From the NCBI RefSeq assembly GCF_014217215.1, contig NZ_CP056080.1:1612001-1676000 (forward strand): a DNA stretch of 64,000 bases, written 5' to 3'. The notes below the pieces were generated by a model that had not been told where the DNA came from, did not search any database, and was given only the letters and a program-made list of their open reading frames with translations. The position numbers and the translations under genes are program-made. Positions 18,742-28,232 of the stretch are shown one piece after another. The stretch's first letter is position 1. Every line of letters starts with the position of its first letter. The stretch is from Rothia nasimurium. Its GTDB lineage: Bacteria; Actinomycetota; Actinomycetes; Actinomycetales; Micrococcaceae.

Positions 18742-19859
18742 TAGAAGACACCTCCGTTGCTCAGAAGCCAGTCGCCGTAGAAAATGCCCAGAGCAATAGC
18801 CACAAACAGACCAGCCAGAATCCAGAAGCGGATGACAACGTTGACTTCGGTCCAGCCCTTGAGCTCAAAGTGGTGCTGCAGGGGGGCCATGCGGAAGATG
18901 CGCTTACCGCCGGTCATCTTGAAGTAGCCCACCTGCAGAATAACGGAGATGGCGATCATAACGAAGAGACCTGCGATGATCGGCAGAAGCATCTGGGTGC
19001 GGGTGATGATAGCGAAAGCAGCCAGCGCACCACCCAGGCCCAGGGAGCCGGTATCGCCCATGAAGATAGTGGCCGGTGAGGTGTTCCACCAGAGGAAGCC
19101 GATTAGGGCGCCAATGAGGGAAGCAGCCAGCATCGCCATCTGCCCCGAATCGGGCACCTCGTAGCAGACGTTATCAAGAGAGCCGGGGGCACACAGGTGC
19201 TGCTGCTGCCACATCGAAATCAGCAAGTAACCGCTAAAGACCATGATGGCGGCACCGGTGGCCAAGCCATCCAGACCGTCGGTGAGGTTCACCGCGTTCG
19301 TTGTAGCGGTGGCAATCAGGTTAGCCCAGATGATAAAGAGGATAATACCCAGCACAGGCCCGGCAAAGGCCAGGTCGAGCCAGGAGATATCGCGGGTGAA
19401 GGAGATGTTGAAGGAGGCAGGTGACCAGCCGCGTTCGTCCTTACTCAGCAGGGCGCCCACAGCAAAGAGGGTACCGATTAACCCTTGAAGCACAATCTTG
19501 CCTTTGGGAGTCAGACCCTCGTTCTGCTTCTTCCAAATCTTCTGGAAGTCATCAATGAAGCCAACGCCCGCCATACCCAGCATCAGGAACATAGCGAGTA
19601 GCACGGACGCTGAGGGGGCCAAGGTAGTACCGGTGAGCAGGGCTGAGAGACCCAGTGCTAGGAAGAAACCGAGGACGGTTGCTGCCATCATCATGACACC
19701 GCCCATGGTGGGGGTGCCCCGCTTGGTCTGGTGTGAGGTGGGGCCGTCTTCGCGAATGAACTGGCCGAACTGCTGCTTCACCAACCATTTGGTGTAGAGC
19801 GGGGTTCCGGTGATCGAGATGATCAAGCCGAAAGCGGCAGCCAACAGGATGGAAATCAT
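18741..19859 (-). CDS. mraY: Phospho-N-acetylmuramoyl-pentapeptide transferase MraY
   Basis: Integral membrane enzyme that joins the UDP-MurNAc peptide to undecaprenyl phosphate, forming lipid I. The 372 residues have about ten membrane segments and the family motifs: KRGTPTMGGVMM (about 46-57), GFIDDFQK (about 101-108) and NAVNLTDGLDGLA (about 188-200), with the magnesium-binding aspartates, then the histidine motif PLQHHFE (about 327). The start is the ATG at 19859, 21 bases after murF. Essential, with no oddities. Confidence 0.97.
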   Translation of the reverse strand: MISILLAAAFGLIISITGTPLYTKWLVKQQFGQFIREDGPTSHQTKRGTPTMGGVMMMAATVLGFFLALGLSALLTGTTLAPSASVLLAMFLMLGMAGVGFIDDFQKIWKKQNEGLTPKGKIVLQGLIGTLFAVGALLSKDERGWSPASFNISFTRDISWLDLAFAGPVLGIILFIIWANLIATATTNAVNLTDGLDGLATGAAIMVFSGYLLISMWQQQHLCAPGSLDNVCYEVPDSGQMAMLAASLIGALIGFLWWNTSPATIFMGDTGSLGLGGALAAFAIITRTQMLLPIIAGLFVMIAISVILQVGYFKMTGGKRIFRMAPLQHHFELKGWTEVNVVIRFWILAGLFVAIALGIFYGDWLLSNGGVF

Positions 19860-19880
19860 GCGGTGTCTGTGCCTTCCCGG

Positions 19881-21476
19881 TTATGAGTTATCTGTGGTCT
19901 TGGCGGCAGCATCTGGCTGGGCGCCACTGTCTGAGTTTAGTACCTGGACGAAGTCACCGGCGCTTAACCAGGGCTGTGATTGCCCACTATCGCCTTCGTC
20001 TCGGGTGAGTTTGCCCTCATAGTCAGCAACTTTTTGACCGAGAAGGCCCAGGCCAGCCCCGTTTGAGGACTTGAAGAGGACGATATCACCCGGCTCTAGG
20101 GCACCGCGCAGGAGTTCGAAGGCTTCCTCGGTGGTGGCAACCCAGGTTGCCTCATTACCCCAGGAGCCTTCCAGGTGGGCGGTGTTGTAGATGGGCTTGG
20201 CGATGTCGCCTACGGCGATGAGCTTAGAAATGTTGAGACGTACTGCCAGCTGGCCGATGCGGTCGTGTTCGGTCAGGGTCTGGTCGCCGAGTTCCAGCAT
20301 GGCACCGAGTACGGCCCAGGTGCGATTGGTGGAGGGCAGACGGCCCAGCTGGGCAAGGGTTTGCAGGGCAGCGGTCATAGACTCGGGATTAGCGTTGTAG
20401 GCATCGTTAATGACGGTCACTCCGTCGGCCCGGTCGGTACGCTGCATACGCCATTTGGAGGCTGCCCCAGCGGTGTTGAGCTGCTGGGCGATGCGAACCG
20501 GGTCGATTCCGACCTGATAGGCAACGGTAGCTGCCGCCAACAGGTTGTAAACGTGGTGTTCGCCGATGAGCTGGGAGCTAATCTCATAGGCCTGCCCATC
20601 GGGGAAGGTCAGTGTAAAGGCAGGCTTGCCTTCATCGGTGGTGGTGAGATTGGACGCCGTCATGCGGTTTTCTGCCACACCGGGGTTAGCGGTGTGGGTT
20701 AGTTCCGCTTCGCGACCCTCAACGCCAAAGTAGGTGACGGGGGTGGACGCCCGGTTCAGCATGCGCCTCACCCGGTAGTCGTCGATGTTCAGGCCCAGTC
20801 CCAGGCGGACGCCCTCGGCCATCTCGCCCTTGGTCGCTTCGATGTTATCGACGCCGCCAAACTCACCGGCATGGGCTGTGCCCACCTTGAGCACAACGCC
20901 GAAATCCGGAGAAATCATGTCGGTCAGGTACTTGATGTTACCCACCCGGTCAGCGCCCATCTCAATGACCAGGTACCGGGTGTCTTCCTCGGCCCGGAAG
21001 ACGGTCAGCGGCACTCCGACCTCACCGTTGAAAGACCCGATGGGGGCCACGGTCTTGCCCTCTGCACCGAAGATAGCTGCCAGTAGGTCCTTGGTAGTGG
21101 TCTTCCCCGCAGAACCGGTGATACCCACAACCGTCACGTCGCCGCGCTCACGCAGGCGGGCCACGATGTAAGAGGCCAGTCGTCCCATAGCCAGCACAAC
21201 GTCGTCGACCAGAATTGAGGGGTATAGCTGGCCGTCAGCATCCTGAACCTCGCGTTCAACAAGAGCCAAAGAAGCCCCCCGCTCGAAGGCTGCAGCCAGG
21301 AAGTTATGGCCGTCTGTCACCTCACCGGGCTTAGCGATAAAGAGACAGCCGGCGTCAACTTCGCGGGAGTCTGTAGTAGCAGAAGTGCAGGTCAGAGCAG
21401 CAGAATCGGCAGCGTCTACCCCTAACAGGGTACCGCTGACAGCTTCTGTAATCTCTAGTGCTGAAAGTTTAATCAT
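19881..21476 (-). CDS. murF: UDP-N-acetylmuramoyl-tripeptide--D-Ala-D-Ala ligase
   Basis: Adds the D-Ala-D-Ala dipeptide to complete the cytoplasmic pentapeptide precursor. The 531 residues have the MurF N-terminal domain (about 1-105), the ATP loop GITGSAGKTTTKDLLA (about 118-133), the middle domain with YLVIEMGADRVGNI, and the C-terminal domain with INDAYNANPESMTAAL (about 354). The ATG at 21476 lies 15 bases after murE. The last 25 residues are an Ala/Asp/Ser-rich extension of no evident function. Confidence 0.97.
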   Translation of the reverse strand: MIKLSALEITEAVSGTLLGVDAADSAALTCTSATTDSREVDAGCLFIAKPGEVTDGHNFLAAAFERGASLALVEREVQDADGQLYPSILVDDVVLAMGRLASYIVARLRERGDVTVVGITGSAGKTTTKDLLAAIFGAEGKTVAPIGSFNGEVGVPLTVFRAEEDTRYLVIEMGADRVGNIKYLTDMISPDFGVVLKVGTAHAGEFGGVDNIEATKGEMAEGVRLGLGLNIDDYRVRRMLNRASTPVTYFGVEGREAELTHTANPGVAENRMTASNLTTTDEGKPAFTLTFPDGQAYEISSQLIGEHHVYNLLAAATVAYQVGIDPVRIAQQLNTAGAASKWRMQRTDRADGVTVINDAYNANPESMTAALQTLAQLGRLPSTNRTWAVLGAMLELGDQTLTEHDRIGQLAVRLNISKLIAVGDIAKPIYNTAHLEGSWGNEATWVATTEEAFELLRGALEPGDIVLFKSSNGAGLGLLGQKVADYEGKLTRDEGDSGQSQPWLSAGDFVQVLNSDSGAQPDAAAKTTDNS

Positions 21477-21491
21477 AGGTTTACCTTTAGG

Positions 21492-23186
21492 TTACTTCTG
21501 GCGGTTCTGATAGGCCGGGAGCACGCTGAAACCGGCAGCCTGCAGGGCGCGAGCGGTCTCTACACGGTCGTCAAGCTCGATATCGGTACCGGCAACGTCC
21601 TGGGCTACCTCGTGGCCGCGGCCAGCAATCAGAATTGAGTCCTTGGGTCCAGCCAGGGCGATAGCTTCATCGATGGCAGCGGCGCGGGGCTCAATGTTGA
21701 GCACCCGCTGGGCGCGGGCCCCGGCTTCAAGAGCCGCGAGCGCACCAGACTCAACAGCCTCGCGGATAGGGGCAGGGTCTTCGCCATGGGGGTCGTCGTC
21801 GGTCACTACCACGATATCGGCATAGGTGGCGGCGATTTCGCCCATCAAGGGGCGCTTGGTCTGGTCACGCTCACCGGTTGCACCGAAAACAATAATGATC
21901 TTGCCGTCCTCATCTGCCGGCTCGATTGCTTCAAGCGCACGTTTCAGGGCATCGGGGTTGTGGGCGAAGTCCACCAGGGCGGTGGGCTCGGTGGAAATCA
22001 GCTGCATACGACCGGGCACAACGGGGGTCAGGGTCTCGGTGCGAGCCAGCACTTCGGTGATGCGCTCGCGCTCTAGCCCGTCGCGGGCGCTCTCAAAAAC
22101 CATCACGGCGGCCAGCGCAGCGTTCGAGACATTGAAATCAGCTGGAAGCAAGGTGGCGCTGGGCAGTTCAAAACCGTCGCCACGGCGCAGGGTAAAGGAG
22201 TGGCCAATACCGGAGCGCTCTACCTGCACCAGGGCCCAGTCCTGGGCAGCAAGGGAGGTGAGAGCGTCCTCCCCCGGCTCGTAACCGGCACCGAAGTTGG
22301 TAAAGAGGCGAACCACAGCGCGGGCCCCCAAAGCCTGAACCGCGCGCTTTGCCATGTCAAGACCCCAGTGGTCATCGGCAGTGATAACGGCGCGACGGGT
22401 ACGGGCCGGGGTGAAGAGCTCGGCCTTGGAATCAAAGTAGCTTTCCATGGTGCCGTGCAGGTCCAGGTGGTCCTGAGTGAGGTTGGTAAAGCCCGCAACG
22501 TCATAGCGAATGCCATCGACGCGGCGGTAGTCCAGGGCATGCGATGACACCTCCATCGCGGCGCTGGTAATACCCTGCTCGCGCATCAGGGCAATGAGGG
22601 AGTGCACGTGGGAGGACTCGGGAGTGGTGAGCTTAGAGGGAATAGCCTGACCACCGGCAAGAATCTCAATGGTACCAATCAGGCCGGTAGTGTGCCCCAG
22701 CGCCTGCATGATTGAGTTGGTCATGTAGGTAGTGGTGGTCTTACCGTTGGTGCCGGTCACCGCAAAGAGGCGGGGTGCTCCCCCGCCACTGGGCTGAGAA
22801 GCGTAAATGCGAGCAGAGAGCGGGCCGACAGCAGCTCGCACCTGGTCGGTGGTGACTACACCCAGGTCATCGGGAATACCCAGCTCGCGCACAATTTCAA
22901 GGCCCGCTTCGTCGGTCAGCAGGGCGGACGCCCCCAACTCGATTGCAGCAGGAAGAAAGGACGCACCGTGGGCCTTGGCTCCCCCCAGGGCAACGTACAG
23001 ATCGCCGGGCTGCACTTCACGGGAGTCCATAGTGATACCCGTGATAGGGCGGACGGACGCCTGCACCAGCTGCGCTCCTAACCCCACCTCGGTCAGCCAG
23101 TCGGCGACCTCAGCGCAGGTGCGCTCGGTAACCTGACGGGGGCGCAACGTCTGGGCGCTGCCATCAAGTGCTCGGTTTTGTGTCAC
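21492..23186 (-). CDS. murE: UDP-MurNAc-tripeptide synthetase MurE, probably L-lysine specific
   Basis: Adds the third amino acid of the peptidoglycan stem. The 564 residues have the UDP-binding domain, the P-loop GTNGKTTTTYM (about 145-155) and the C-terminal domain. The specificity motif, DNPR in meso-diaminopimelate enzymes, here reads DDPH (about 463-466), so the arginine that holds the second carboxylate is absent; this fits L-lysine. I choose the GTG at 23186, which has GGAGG 8 bases upstream; a TTG at 23201 is in frame but would swallow that site. Role certain, substrate choice inferred. Confidence 0.94.
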   Translation of the reverse strand: MTQNRALDGSAQTLRPRQVTERTCAEVADWLTEVGLGAQLVQASVRPITGITMDSREVQPGDLYVALGGAKAHGASFLPAAIELGASALLTDEAGLEIVRELGIPDDLGVVTTDQVRAAVGPLSARIYASQPSGGGAPRLFAVTGTNGKTTTTYMTNSIMQALGHTTGLIGTIEILAGGQAIPSKLTTPESSHVHSLIALMREQGITSAAMEVSSHALDYRRVDGIRYDVAGFTNLTQDHLDLHGTMESYFDSKAELFTPARTRRAVITADDHWGLDMAKRAVQALGARAVVRLFTNFGAGYEPGEDALTSLAAQDWALVQVERSGIGHSFTLRRGDGFELPSATLLPADFNVSNAALAAVMVFESARDGLERERITEVLARTETLTPVVPGRMQLISTEPTALVDFAHNPDALKRALEAIEPADEDGKIIIVFGATGERDQTKRPLMGEIAATYADIVVVTDDDPHGEDPAPIREAVESGALAALEAGARAQRVLNIEPRAAAIDEAIALAGPKDSILIAGRGHEVAQDVAGTDIELDDRVETARALQAAGFSVLPAYQNRQK

Positions 23187-23255
23187 GGGCTTTCCCTCCA
23201 ATGGGCGGTCTATATTAAGGTGCGCGTTTCGGCGCGAGTGCTAATAGGGTCTACT

Positions 23256-25109
23256 TTAGCCGTTTTCGTCATGTCCCTCAGCGAATTTAGGGGTCTCCTG
23301 CGGCTCCGTTGTGGAGCGGGGCACATTATAGATGTGCAGGGTTTTCTCCATAATTTCTGCAAACTGGGCTGTGGTATTTGCCAGGCCAACAGCCGATGCC
23401 GTGGTTTTCGGGCGGTGCATAGTAATCGATACGAGGAAGCGGGGGTCCTCGGTGGGAGCGACCCCCACAAAAGAGGTAGCCCAGCCATCATAGGTGCTAG
23501 AACCTTCGCCCACGTTTTCTGCGGTACCGGTCTTACCGGCGACCCGGTAGCCGTTAATCTGGGCACCTTTCGCACCACGACCCTGGTACACGACAGCCTC
23601 CATGACCTGGAGGGTCTTCCGGGCGGTTTCTTCACTCACCATGCGGGTACCTTCAGCGACCTCGCGGACTTCTTCGGTACCGTCCGTATCAATCACAGCA
23701 TCAATGATGCGGGGCTTGAGCATAACCCCCTTATTCGCCATAGCCTGGAAAATCATTGAGGTCTGCAGGGCCGTCTGGGCAACACCCTGGCCAAAGAGAA
23801 CCATGTACTGCTGGCGGATATCCCAGTCCCGCCAGTCGCTGACCAGGCCCTGGGACTCACCGGTGAGCTCAATACCGGTGAACTCCCCCATGCCAAACTT
23901 CTTAAGCCAGTTGTAGCGCTGCTCCTTGGTGAGCTTGCTACCCATCATGACGGTACCGGTGTTCATCGAGTCAGCAATAATACCGGCAACAGTGCGCTTC
24001 TGGGCGGGGTGCACGAAAGGATCGGTGATGGTCTGCTGATCAATTTCAAGCTCAGCAGGCACATCGTAAACGGTCTCAGGTTCAGCGATACCCTCTTCAA
24101 AGACGGCAGCGATGGTCAAAATCTTCTCGGGAGAACCCGGCTCAATGACCTGGGTAATAGCGCGGGGGTTCATATCGGCCAGCTCAAAACGCTCAGCACC
24201 GGGATCCATCGTCGAAGAATCTGCCAGCGCCAGAATCGAGCCGTCACGCACGTCCATCACAATGGCCGTACCCCACTCAGCCTTCAGTTCCTCAGCACGG
24301 GCTTTAACCACCTGCTGCGCAAAATACTGTACGTCCTGATTGATGGTCAGCCGCACACTCTTACCGTCCTGGGCAGGGGTGTTCTGTTCGTCCCCGATAG
24401 GTATACGAATACCGTCAGCTGAGATTTCATAAACACGCTCACCGTCAACACCGGCTAGGTGCTCCCCCATGGTGCGTTCGATGCCCACCGAGTTGTTCAC
24501 CTGCCGCGTTTCGCCGCTGGTGCCGTCCACGGCTTCCTCAATGATGCTAAAGCGGCCTACCACCGAGCCACCCACCTGGCCGTTAGGATATTTACGCTCA
24601 GACAAAATCTCACCGTAGATATAGGGGGCACCCAGGGCATCTACCTTGTTGTAGATAGCAGGAGTGACGTTCTCTTTAACAATCTTGTATTTGAGGTCGC
24701 CATCGAGCGCCGCCTTCACATCGGCGTCACTCATTTCAAGAATATCGGCCAACTCATACACTAGCTCGGTGGGGGTTACCTCGACCGGGTCACGGCTTTC
24801 CTCGGTATAACGTTTAAAGTTCGCCACAGCAGACTGATCAACGGTGATGTTGTAACGCTGCACGCTGCGCGCCAGCACGTTGCCGTTGATATCGAGAATC
24901 TCCCCGCGCAGGGCCGGAATGGTCTGCTTACGGGTACGCTGGGCTTTCGCAGCGTCGGCTAGACTGTTCGGGTCAAGACCCTGCAACCAGGCAAGGCGCA
25001 GGCCCACGACGCCCAGGCCACCGATACCCAGGGTACCCGCAATAAAGCCGCGCCGCCCAACGGTGCGTTTGATGCCCTGTACGGGTTCGTTCTGCTCAGT
25101 GCCGCTCAT
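23256..25109 (-). CDS. ftsI: Class B penicillin-binding protein FtsI/PBP3
   Basis: Septal transpeptidase that crosslinks glycan made by FtsW. The 617 residues have a short cytoplasmic tail, one N-terminal hydrophobic segment (about 21-43), the PBP dimerisation domain and the transpeptidase domain with its three catalytic motifs: SPEK in EPGSPEKIL (Ser-x-x-Lys), SMN in DSMNTG, and KTG in VAGKTGTAE. No PASTA repeats follow. The N-terminus carries a pair of arginines in GRRGFIAGT just before the hydrophobic stretch, like a twin-arginine signal. The ATG at 25109 follows the ftsL-like gene by 125 bases. Confidence 0.95.
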   Translation of the reverse strand: MSGTEQNEPVQGIKRTVGRRGFIAGTLGIGGLGVVGLRLAWLQGLDPNSLADAAKAQRTRKQTIPALRGEILDINGNVLARSVQRYNITVDQSAVANFKRYTEESRDPVEVTPTELVYELADILEMSDADVKAALDGDLKYKIVKENVTPAIYNKVDALGAPYIYGEILSERKYPNGQVGGSVVGRFSIIEEAVDGTSGETRQVNNSVGIERTMGEHLAGVDGERVYEISADGIRIPIGDEQNTPAQDGKSVRLTINQDVQYFAQQVVKARAEELKAEWGTAIVMDVRDGSILALADSSTMDPGAERFELADMNPRAITQVIEPGSPEKILTIAAVFEEGIAEPETVYDVPAELEIDQQTITDPFVHPAQKRTVAGIIADSMNTGTVMMGSKLTKEQRYNWLKKFGMGEFTGIELTGESQGLVSDWRDWDIRQQYMVLFGQGVAQTALQTSMIFQAMANKGVMLKPRIIDAVIDTDGTEEVREVAEGTRMVSEETARKTLQVMEAVVYQGRGAKGAQINGYRVAGKTGTAENVGEGSSTYDGWATSFVGVAPTEDPRFLVSITMHRPKTTASAVGLANTTAQFAEIMEKTLHIYNVPRSTTEPQETPKFAEGHDENG

Positions 25110-25234
25110 CGTCCCCTATTTCTCTTCCGCTGTGGTTCACTCTTTACTGTGGCCCGCGCGCCGCGCGCTAGCCCCGCTACCCCATAAGGCGAACAGGTGC
25201 CCACCACCAGGGCAGGCACCGTATCGTGCGCTTG

Positions 25235-25918
25235 CTACTGACCGCCTGCGCTCGCCGTAGCAGATAGGTGGGCCGATGGCTGGGCCGTCTGCGAAGCTGC
25301 CGCAGATGCTGAAGCCTGAGCACTCGCTGAAGCGGCTGCGCTGGCTGAGGCTTCTGCCGATGCTTTAGCTTCGGCCTCTTCCTTCTTGCGCTGTTCCTCA
25401 GCACGGGCGCTGGCTTGCTCGTAGGCCTGCGTATCGGCCAGGGCGGGGGGCGAGATCAGGTTCTTGCTGTTGGCTGCACCCTCGACAGCTGCCAGAGGGG
25501 TACCGGTAATTTCACCGGTTTGAAGGTCAAGGGTGGCCTGGCTAGAGGCCGCAACCAGCCCTAGCTGGCTAGCGCGAATCGCCAAATCCTGCGGAGCCTG
25601 ATGGAACTCAATTTCCTGGGATAGGGCCTCGTTCTGCTGAATCAGGGCCTGCTCCTGAGCTCGTAGCTCAACCAGGTCGTACTGGCGCGATGCCATGACA
25701 ATACTGAGCACCAGAACGGCAAGAAGAGCAACCAGCATGGACCCCAGAGCCACGAAAACTCGCCACCGGTTGGAGGTTGCGCGCAGGGCCCGGGAACGTG
25801 AGAGAGGGCGGCGGGCGGGGGCTGCTTCATGGGGTTCATCGCGCACCACAGACAGGCGGGGCTTGTTCAGCTGCCCGCCGTCGTCGGTTGAGGTGGGGAA
25901 ACGGGGTTCCGCGCTCAT
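25235..25918 (-). CDS. FtsL-like septum protein with Ala/Ser-rich tail
   Basis: Small bitopic protein in the place normally held by ftsL, between rsmH and ftsI. The 227 residues have a basic cytoplasmic tail, one membrane segment at about 51-73, then a predicted coiled coil (about 75-105) as in FtsL, which joins DivIC/FtsB and FtsQ. From about 165 to 227 the protein is nearly all Ala, Ser, Gln and Glu, without hydrophobic pattern. The ATG overlaps the rsmH stop by four bases (ATGA). The FtsL role rests on position and layout, since the family is too divergent for a motif. Confidence 0.75.
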   Translation of the reverse strand: MSAEPRFPTSTDDGGQLNKPRLSVVRDEPHEAAPARRPLSRSRALRATSNRWRVFVALGSMLVALLAVLVLSIVMASRQYDLVELRAQEQALIQQNEALSQEIEFHQAPQDLAIRASQLGLVAASSQATLDLQTGEITGTPLAAVEGAANSKNLISPPALADTQAYEQASARAEEQRKKEEAEAKASAEASASAAASASAQASASAAASQTAQPSAHLSATASAGGQ

Positions 25919-26910
25919 CGTGTTGCCTTTGGTGTCTTGATTTTTTCTGCTGCCCTCAGTTTTGCGGACGCTGCCCGCGAGTTCTCTTCAATCTCCTGCT
26001 CGGTGGGTGGTTCAGCACCGCGGGTGATGATTTTGAGTTCGGGTTTATGTTCTTCGAGCTCGACAGGAAAACCCTTGGGGGCGCTGGAGGTTGCCCGAGC
26101 AGTGAATGCTCGTTTAACGATTTTGTCTTCGAGGCTGTGGTAGCTCATGGCCACGCAGCGTCCGCCCACGTTGAGAGCGTCGATTGCTGCAGGGATGGCG
26201 CGTTCCAGCGCATCGAGTTCGTGGTTGACCTCGATGCGTAGGGCCTGGAAGGTACGCTTGGCGGGGTGCCCGCCCTTGCGCTGGGCGGCTACGGGAACGG
26301 CCTGCTGAATTGCTTTGACCAGCTGACCGGTAGTTTCAAAAGGACGCTCGGCGCGAGCCGCTACGATACGGGAAGCAATGCGGGCGGCAAATTTCTCTTC
26401 GCCCCACTGGCGGATAATGCGGCGCAGCTCAGCCTCATCATAGGTATTCACCACGATAGCGGCTGTGAGTTCTTCGGTGTTATCCATGCGCATATCGAGC
26501 GGGGCATCGTAGGAATAGGCAAAGCCGCGCTCACGCTCATCAAGCTGCATAGATGAGACACCCAGGTCAAAGAGCACACCGTCAACCTGGGTTACACCGG
26601 CTTCTGCCATAGCGCGAGGAATTTCGTCGTACACGGCGTGCACAGGGATGAAGCGGTCGCCGAAGCGGGCCAGGCGCTCACCTGCGAGTTTGTGAGCCAT
26701 GAGGTCCCGGTCAATCCCGATGAGGGTGAGGTCTTCGAAGCGCTCGAGCATGGCTTCAGAGTGACCGCCCATGCCCAGGGTTCCGTCAATCACGACGGCG
26801 CCGGGGCGAGAAATTGCGGGCGCGAGGAGGTCAAGGCAACGGTCAAGCATGACCGGCACGTGCCTGTCTTTGGCGTCCTTGCCGGGTGAGAGGTTCTCTA
26901 CCTGAGTCAA
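25915..26910 (-). CDS. rsmH: 16S rRNA (cytosine-1402 N4) methyltransferase RsmH
   Basis: Methylates N4 of C1402 in 16S rRNA using S-adenosylmethionine. The 331 residues show the MraW/RsmH landmarks [13 protein letters not shown] (about 18-30), [16 protein letters not shown] (about 40-55), [15 protein letters not shown] (about 109-123) and [17 protein letters not shown] (about 263-280). The start is apparently a TTG at 26910, which has GAGGAG about 6 bases upstream; no ATG or GTG fits as well. It follows mraZ by 50 bases and overlaps the ftsL-like gene. Confidence 0.95.
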   Translation of the reverse strand: MTQVENLSPGKDAKDRHVPVMLDRCLDLLAPAISRPGAVVIDGTLGMGGHSEAMLERFEDLTLIGIDRDLMAHKLAGERLARFGDRFIPVHAVYDEIPRAMAEAGVTQVDGVLFDLGVSSMQLDERERGFAYSYDAPLDMRMDNTEELTAAIVVNTYDEAELRRIIRQWGEEKFAARIASRIVAARAERPFETTGQLVKAIQQAVPVAAQRKGGHPAKRTFQALRIEVNHELDALERAIPAAIDALNVGGRCVAMSYHSLEDKIVKRAFTARATSSAPKGFPVELEEHKPELKIITRGAEPPTEQEIEENSRAASAKLRAAEKIKTPKATR

Positions 26911-26960
26911 GGGGTGCTCCTCGCGTTGGTGGTTTTGTGGTCCGCTGTCAGTTGGGTGGG

Positions 26961-27395
26961 TTAGAGCATAAGCCCTGGCAGGATCTCATCGTCGGTGCCT
27001 GAGAAGGCTTCTTCCTGTTCTTTCAGGTAGGCCTCCCAAGCTTCGGTGCTCCATATTTCTGCTCGTGAGCCTGCGCCGATGACCGTGAGGTCTTTTTCCA
27101 GCCCAGCGTAGTCTCTGAGGTTTTGAGGTATGGTGATTCGCCCCTGCTTATCGGGTACCTCGTCGGAGGCCCCCGATAGAAAAACTCGAATGTAGTCTCG
27201 CGCCTGCTTCGACGACAGCGGAGCTGTGCGCAACTGTTCGTGAATACGCTCGAACTCGGTCATGGTGAAGACGTAGAGGCAACGTTCCTGCCCGCGGGTG
27301 AGCACCAGACCTGCTTCCAGCTGCTCGCGAAATTTCGCGGGAAGAATCAGGCGCCCCTTGGCGTCCAGACGCGGGGTGTGAGTTCCAAGAAACAC
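26961..27395 (-). CDS. mraZ: Transcriptional regulator MraZ
   Basis: DNA-binding regulator of the division cluster, a ring-forming protein with two AbrB-like halves. The protein (144 residues) starts [24 protein letters not shown], as relatives do, with the paired motif [16 protein letters not shown] in the second half (about 93-108). I choose the GTG at 27395, which gives the standard length; an in-frame start at 27437 would add 14 unconserved residues. Three of its likely binding boxes lie 75-100 bases upstream, so it probably represses its own operon as in E. coli. Confidence 0.95.
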   Translation of the reverse strand: MFLGTHTPRLDAKGRLILPAKFREQLEAGLVLTRGQERCLYVFTMTEFERIHEQLRTAPLSSKQARDYIRVFLSGASDEVPDKQGRITIPQNLRDYAGLEKDLTVIGAGSRAEIWSTEAWEAYLKEQEEAFSGTDDEILPGLML

Positions 27396-27469
27396 GGCAC
27401 CACCGCCTCTACCTGTCGCCTGTGCTCCCCCTAGCAAGCAGGGAAACTACATCAGTGTTGTTCTATCCC

Positions 27470-27495
27470 CTCCACTTTACTCCACTATGCCCCAC
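27470..27495 (-). promoter_or_regulatory. Three MraZ boxes ahead of mraZ
   Basis: On the minus strand GTGGGG (27490-27495), GTGGAG (27480-27485) and GTGGAG (27470-27475) repeat at an exact 10-base interval. This is the known form of MraZ operators: direct repeats with a conserved TGGG/TGGA core, one per helical turn. The site lies 75-100 bases before the mraZ start. Confidence 0.8.
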
Positions 27496-27637
27496 CGAAT
27501 GTACCAAATACGGAATTTTTACCGGGTTTTTGAGTGTTTTCACACGGAATGAGATGGTTACAAAATTTTCTGCTTCATGAAGCACCCACCGGGCAGTCGA
27601 TCCGCATCTCCCATATATAACTTTGAAGACATACAAA

Positions 27638-27663
27638 AACCGCCCGGTGCAGACCGGGCGGTT
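27638..27663 (-). terminator. Rho-independent terminator after DUF3040 gene
   Basis: AACCGCCCGGT and ACCGGGCGGTT form a perfect 11-bp stem with loop GCAG. On the minus strand it is followed by TTTTTGT. It lies 22 bases after the stop of the DUF3040 gene. Confidence 0.85.
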
Positions 27664-27684
27664 AAACGTTAATCTATGGAGGGG

Positions 27685-28086
27685 CTAGAAGCGAGAGCCG
27701 CCTTGGCGCTCATCCCACTTGTTTTCAAGGTTCTGCATAAAGCGAGAATTCCCCTTATTTTTTGAAGGGGTCGGGCGGGTAGATGCCCCACCGGTAGCTT
27801 TAGTGCCTTTTCCCTTGGGCGCAGTCGTAGCGAAATACACGCCAGCAGCTGCTACGACAAAACCCAGTACGCCCAACAGGATGAGCTTAGTAGAGACTCC
27901 AGCAATGATGATGCCCAGACCCACCACAGCAACGAGGGCGCCAATCACCAGATTGCGGGGTGATGACGAGACAGCCTGAGCCACAAGGGGCTGGGGGCCG
28001 GTCATGGTTGACGCAAAGGCGGGGTCTTCGTTGAGCTGCTTTTCGAGCTGGGCAAGAAGTTCCTGTTCCTGTTCTGAAAGCGCCAT
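27685..28086 (-). CDS. DUF3040 family membrane protein
   Basis: A 133-residue actinobacterial protein of unknown role. It opens with the DUF3040 motif MALSEQEQELLAQLEKQLNEDP, followed by two adjacent hydrophobic helices (about 46-66 and 68-88) and a basic, Ser/Gly-rich tail. The ATG at 28086 has AAGGAG upstream. It sits between dinB and mraZ; the M. tuberculosis member (Rv2169c) lies in a similar place. A strong terminator follows, so it is separate from the mraZ operon. Confidence 0.88.
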   Translation of the reverse strand: MALSEQEQELLAQLEKQLNEDPAFASTMTGPQPLVAQAVSSSPRNLVIGALVAVVGLGIIIAGVSTKLILLGVLGFVVAAAGVYFATTAPKGKGTKATGGASTRPTPSKNKGNSRFMQNLENKWDERQGGSRF

Positions 28087-28232
28087 GGTGTCTCCTTAGC
28101 TTGTGCGGTGAGCCTAAACGCGCAGGTGGGGCGAGCAGCACCAGACGCGAGCGCGCGTTAGGTTGTCTACTCATCTTACCGGTAGCTTTTGGGTGCAGCC
28201 TAGATACACCCTGAAAATGACCTCGAATTTAC

